Part shown: positions 19,345 through 20,191 of the stretch, one piece after another | Layout: each line of letters begins with the position of its first letter | Position numbering within the stretch: the stretch's first letter is position 1 | NCBI RefSeq assembly: GCF_000003605.2 | Contig: NW_003122427.1 | Location: 47,692 to 67,882, forward strand | DNA: 20,191 bases | Source of the DNA: Saccoglossus kowalevskii | Lineage: Eukaryota > Hemichordata > Enteropneusta > Harrimaniidae | Direction: 5' to 3' | Translations under genes and position numbers: made by a program | Notes under the pieces: generated by a model | Databases searched by the model: none | Told to the model about the DNA's origin: nothing | What the model saw: the letters and a program-made list of their open reading frames with translations, nothing else

Positions 19345-19680
19345 TCAGATATTTTCGATTTCTTCATAATCTCCGTCCATCCTTTGTAAAGTCATGTGAT
19401 CTGACGTAACTTTCTTGCCTACTACAGCTTTCCTCCAGTTGTTGTTAGATGTCATTGCAGTTGGCATTGTACCAGCAGCAACTCTTTTGTGTAGTGTGTG
19501 GACATTTTTGTATTCTTTGTTATAGTAGTGGGTCTGTCTGGCTTTGTTCTTCTTTATCTGCTTTGTTGTATTTTCAGCTATTGTAGGTTTGAGAAGGTTA
19601 ATAATTGTAAGTGACAACGTCCTTGTCTTCCTAATCACGAGTCTGCATTGGACTGGAGGTCATATCTTACATTGCAAGGT
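19345..19680 (-). pseudogene. Degenerate Ty3/gypsy retrotransposon integrase C-terminal remnant
   Basis: The ORF 19345-19638 resembles the tail of gypsy Pol polyproteins after the integrase core: RKTRTL, LLKP, KKNKARQTHYYNKEYK, then NNWRKAVVGKKV. These match the usual RRxRTxLP, KxRQxxYYDR and W.pA.V motifs. Upstream, in another frame with a stop (about 19639-19680), DMTSSPMQTR continues the match to the SPxQ segment that normally precedes RRTRT, so at least one frameshift is present. The final chromo-like or YRRNR end is degraded. No LTR was found. It lies about 310 bases before, and opposite in strand to, the helicase gene. Confidence 0.65.
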
Positions 19681-19699
19681 TTCTGAAATATGGTATATT

Positions 19700-19989
19700 T
19701 AGATAATGGTCAATTTTGATTTTCTCTTTCCTTCTTACCTTACCCCAGACCATTCGTCCCAGTGTTATCGCTATCGCCACACGAGACTCCAGCTTGTCTC
19801 CTATACAATTTGACTGCGCACATCCAGAAAGTAGATGTAGCTGTGATTGGTGGAATACTAATGAGTTGAGTGTAAATCAAACGCCCACGCTATCTTTAGT
19901 AAACAAAGTCACATGACACGCGCCATTTTAGTTTTGATTAGTTCATCGGATCGGAGTGTCGGTGCTCGCCATCCATAAATCAAATCAAA
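19700..19989 (+). promoter_or_regulatory. Probable promoter / 5' UTR of the RecQ-like gene
   Basis: Ahead of ATG 19990 lie GATTGG (19845-19850, reverse CCAAT box), CACATGAC (E-box-like, 19910-19917) and CGCCATTTT (19921-19929, the reverse complement of a YY1-type AANATGGCG site). There is no TATA box. The cluster just upstream of an intact ORF suggests a live TATA-less promoter, but this is inference from motif matches. Confidence 0.35.
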
Positions 19990-20191
19990 ATGATTTCTAA
20001 GGAAATTGTCGCGTCAGCAGTGGACAGTGTCTTAAAACACATCGATGGTATCAACTCTATCAAAGAAGAACAATTGTCCGCAATTGAAGCTATATGTAAC
20101 AGGAAAGATACTGTCGCTTTTTTGCCGACTGGTTTCGGAAAATCGCTTATTTTCCAAATTCTTCCACTTGTCATCAAAGAACTAGGGTTAG
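19990..20191 (+). CDS. RecQ-like DNA helicase, 5' end (runs off window)
   Basis: The ORF starts at ATG 19990, with A at -3, and is open to the window end (67 codons). Residues ~5-36 form a RecQ-type pre-Walker segment in which IKEEQLSAIEAI matches the Q-motif-like FRxxQxxAI pattern. LPTGFGKSLIFQ (~47-58) is the Walker A (motif I) of SF2 helicases of the RecQ group. RecQ proteins unwind DNA 3' to 5' using ATP. The very short N-terminus before motif I and the lack of an intron so far recall the small RecQ-like proteins found in many copies in some invertebrate genomes. It could be such a mobile-element-linked copy or a host Q1-type gene. Motifs II-VI lie outside the window. Confidence 0.8.
   Translation, partial: MISKEIVASAVDSVLKHIDGINSIKEEQLSAIEAICNRKDTVAFLPTGFGKSLIFQILPLVIKELGL

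Overview
The window looks like a stretch of an invertebrate animal genome. It is AT-rich and holds one long, intron-rich gene with GT-AG introns. It also carries tandem satellites, dispersed repeats and decayed mobile elements, and shows no prokaryotic gene packing. The kinds of elements present (a degenerate Ty3/gypsy tail, a DDE-like relic, a stand-alone RecQ-like helicase, a MITE with TTAA flanks) would suit a marine invertebrate such as a lancelet, mollusc or cnidarian. The species cannot be fixed from the sequence alone.

The main gene lies on the minus strand, 17559 down to 6555. I could join 15 coding exons with consistent phases into one uninterrupted 990-residue M1-family zinc aminopeptidase, a type II membrane protein of the aminopeptidase N class. 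It has a short cytoplasmic tail, one membrane helix, GAMEN, HEXXH-X18-E, a catalytic tyrosine and a complete ERAP1-like C-terminal domain. One of its 14 introns appears to use a GC donor. The residue after HELAH is Lys instead of the usual Gln.

Intron 3 of this gene holds, on the opposite strand (14418-15582), a frameshifted relic of a repetitive DDE-transposase-like protein.

The gene-poor left third (1-6500) holds, in order: the end of a 91-bp tandem array (1-202); a degenerate ~120-bp tandem repeat (978-1400); two adjacent unrecognised ORFs (1731-2102 and 2207-2605); two copies of a dispersed repeat (2645-2811 and 5075-5220); a 256-bp inverted-repeat element between TTAA duplications (3976-4239); and a perfect 30-bp minisatellite (5682-5864).

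The right end (17600-20191) holds the upstream flank of the aminopeptidase gene, a degenerate minus-strand Ty3/gypsy integrase tail (19345-19680), and the plus-strand 5' end of a RecQ-like helicase gene that starts at 19990 and runs off the window. No tRNA, rRNA or CRISPR array was seen. No functional link between the aminopeptidase and the mobile-element genes is visible.
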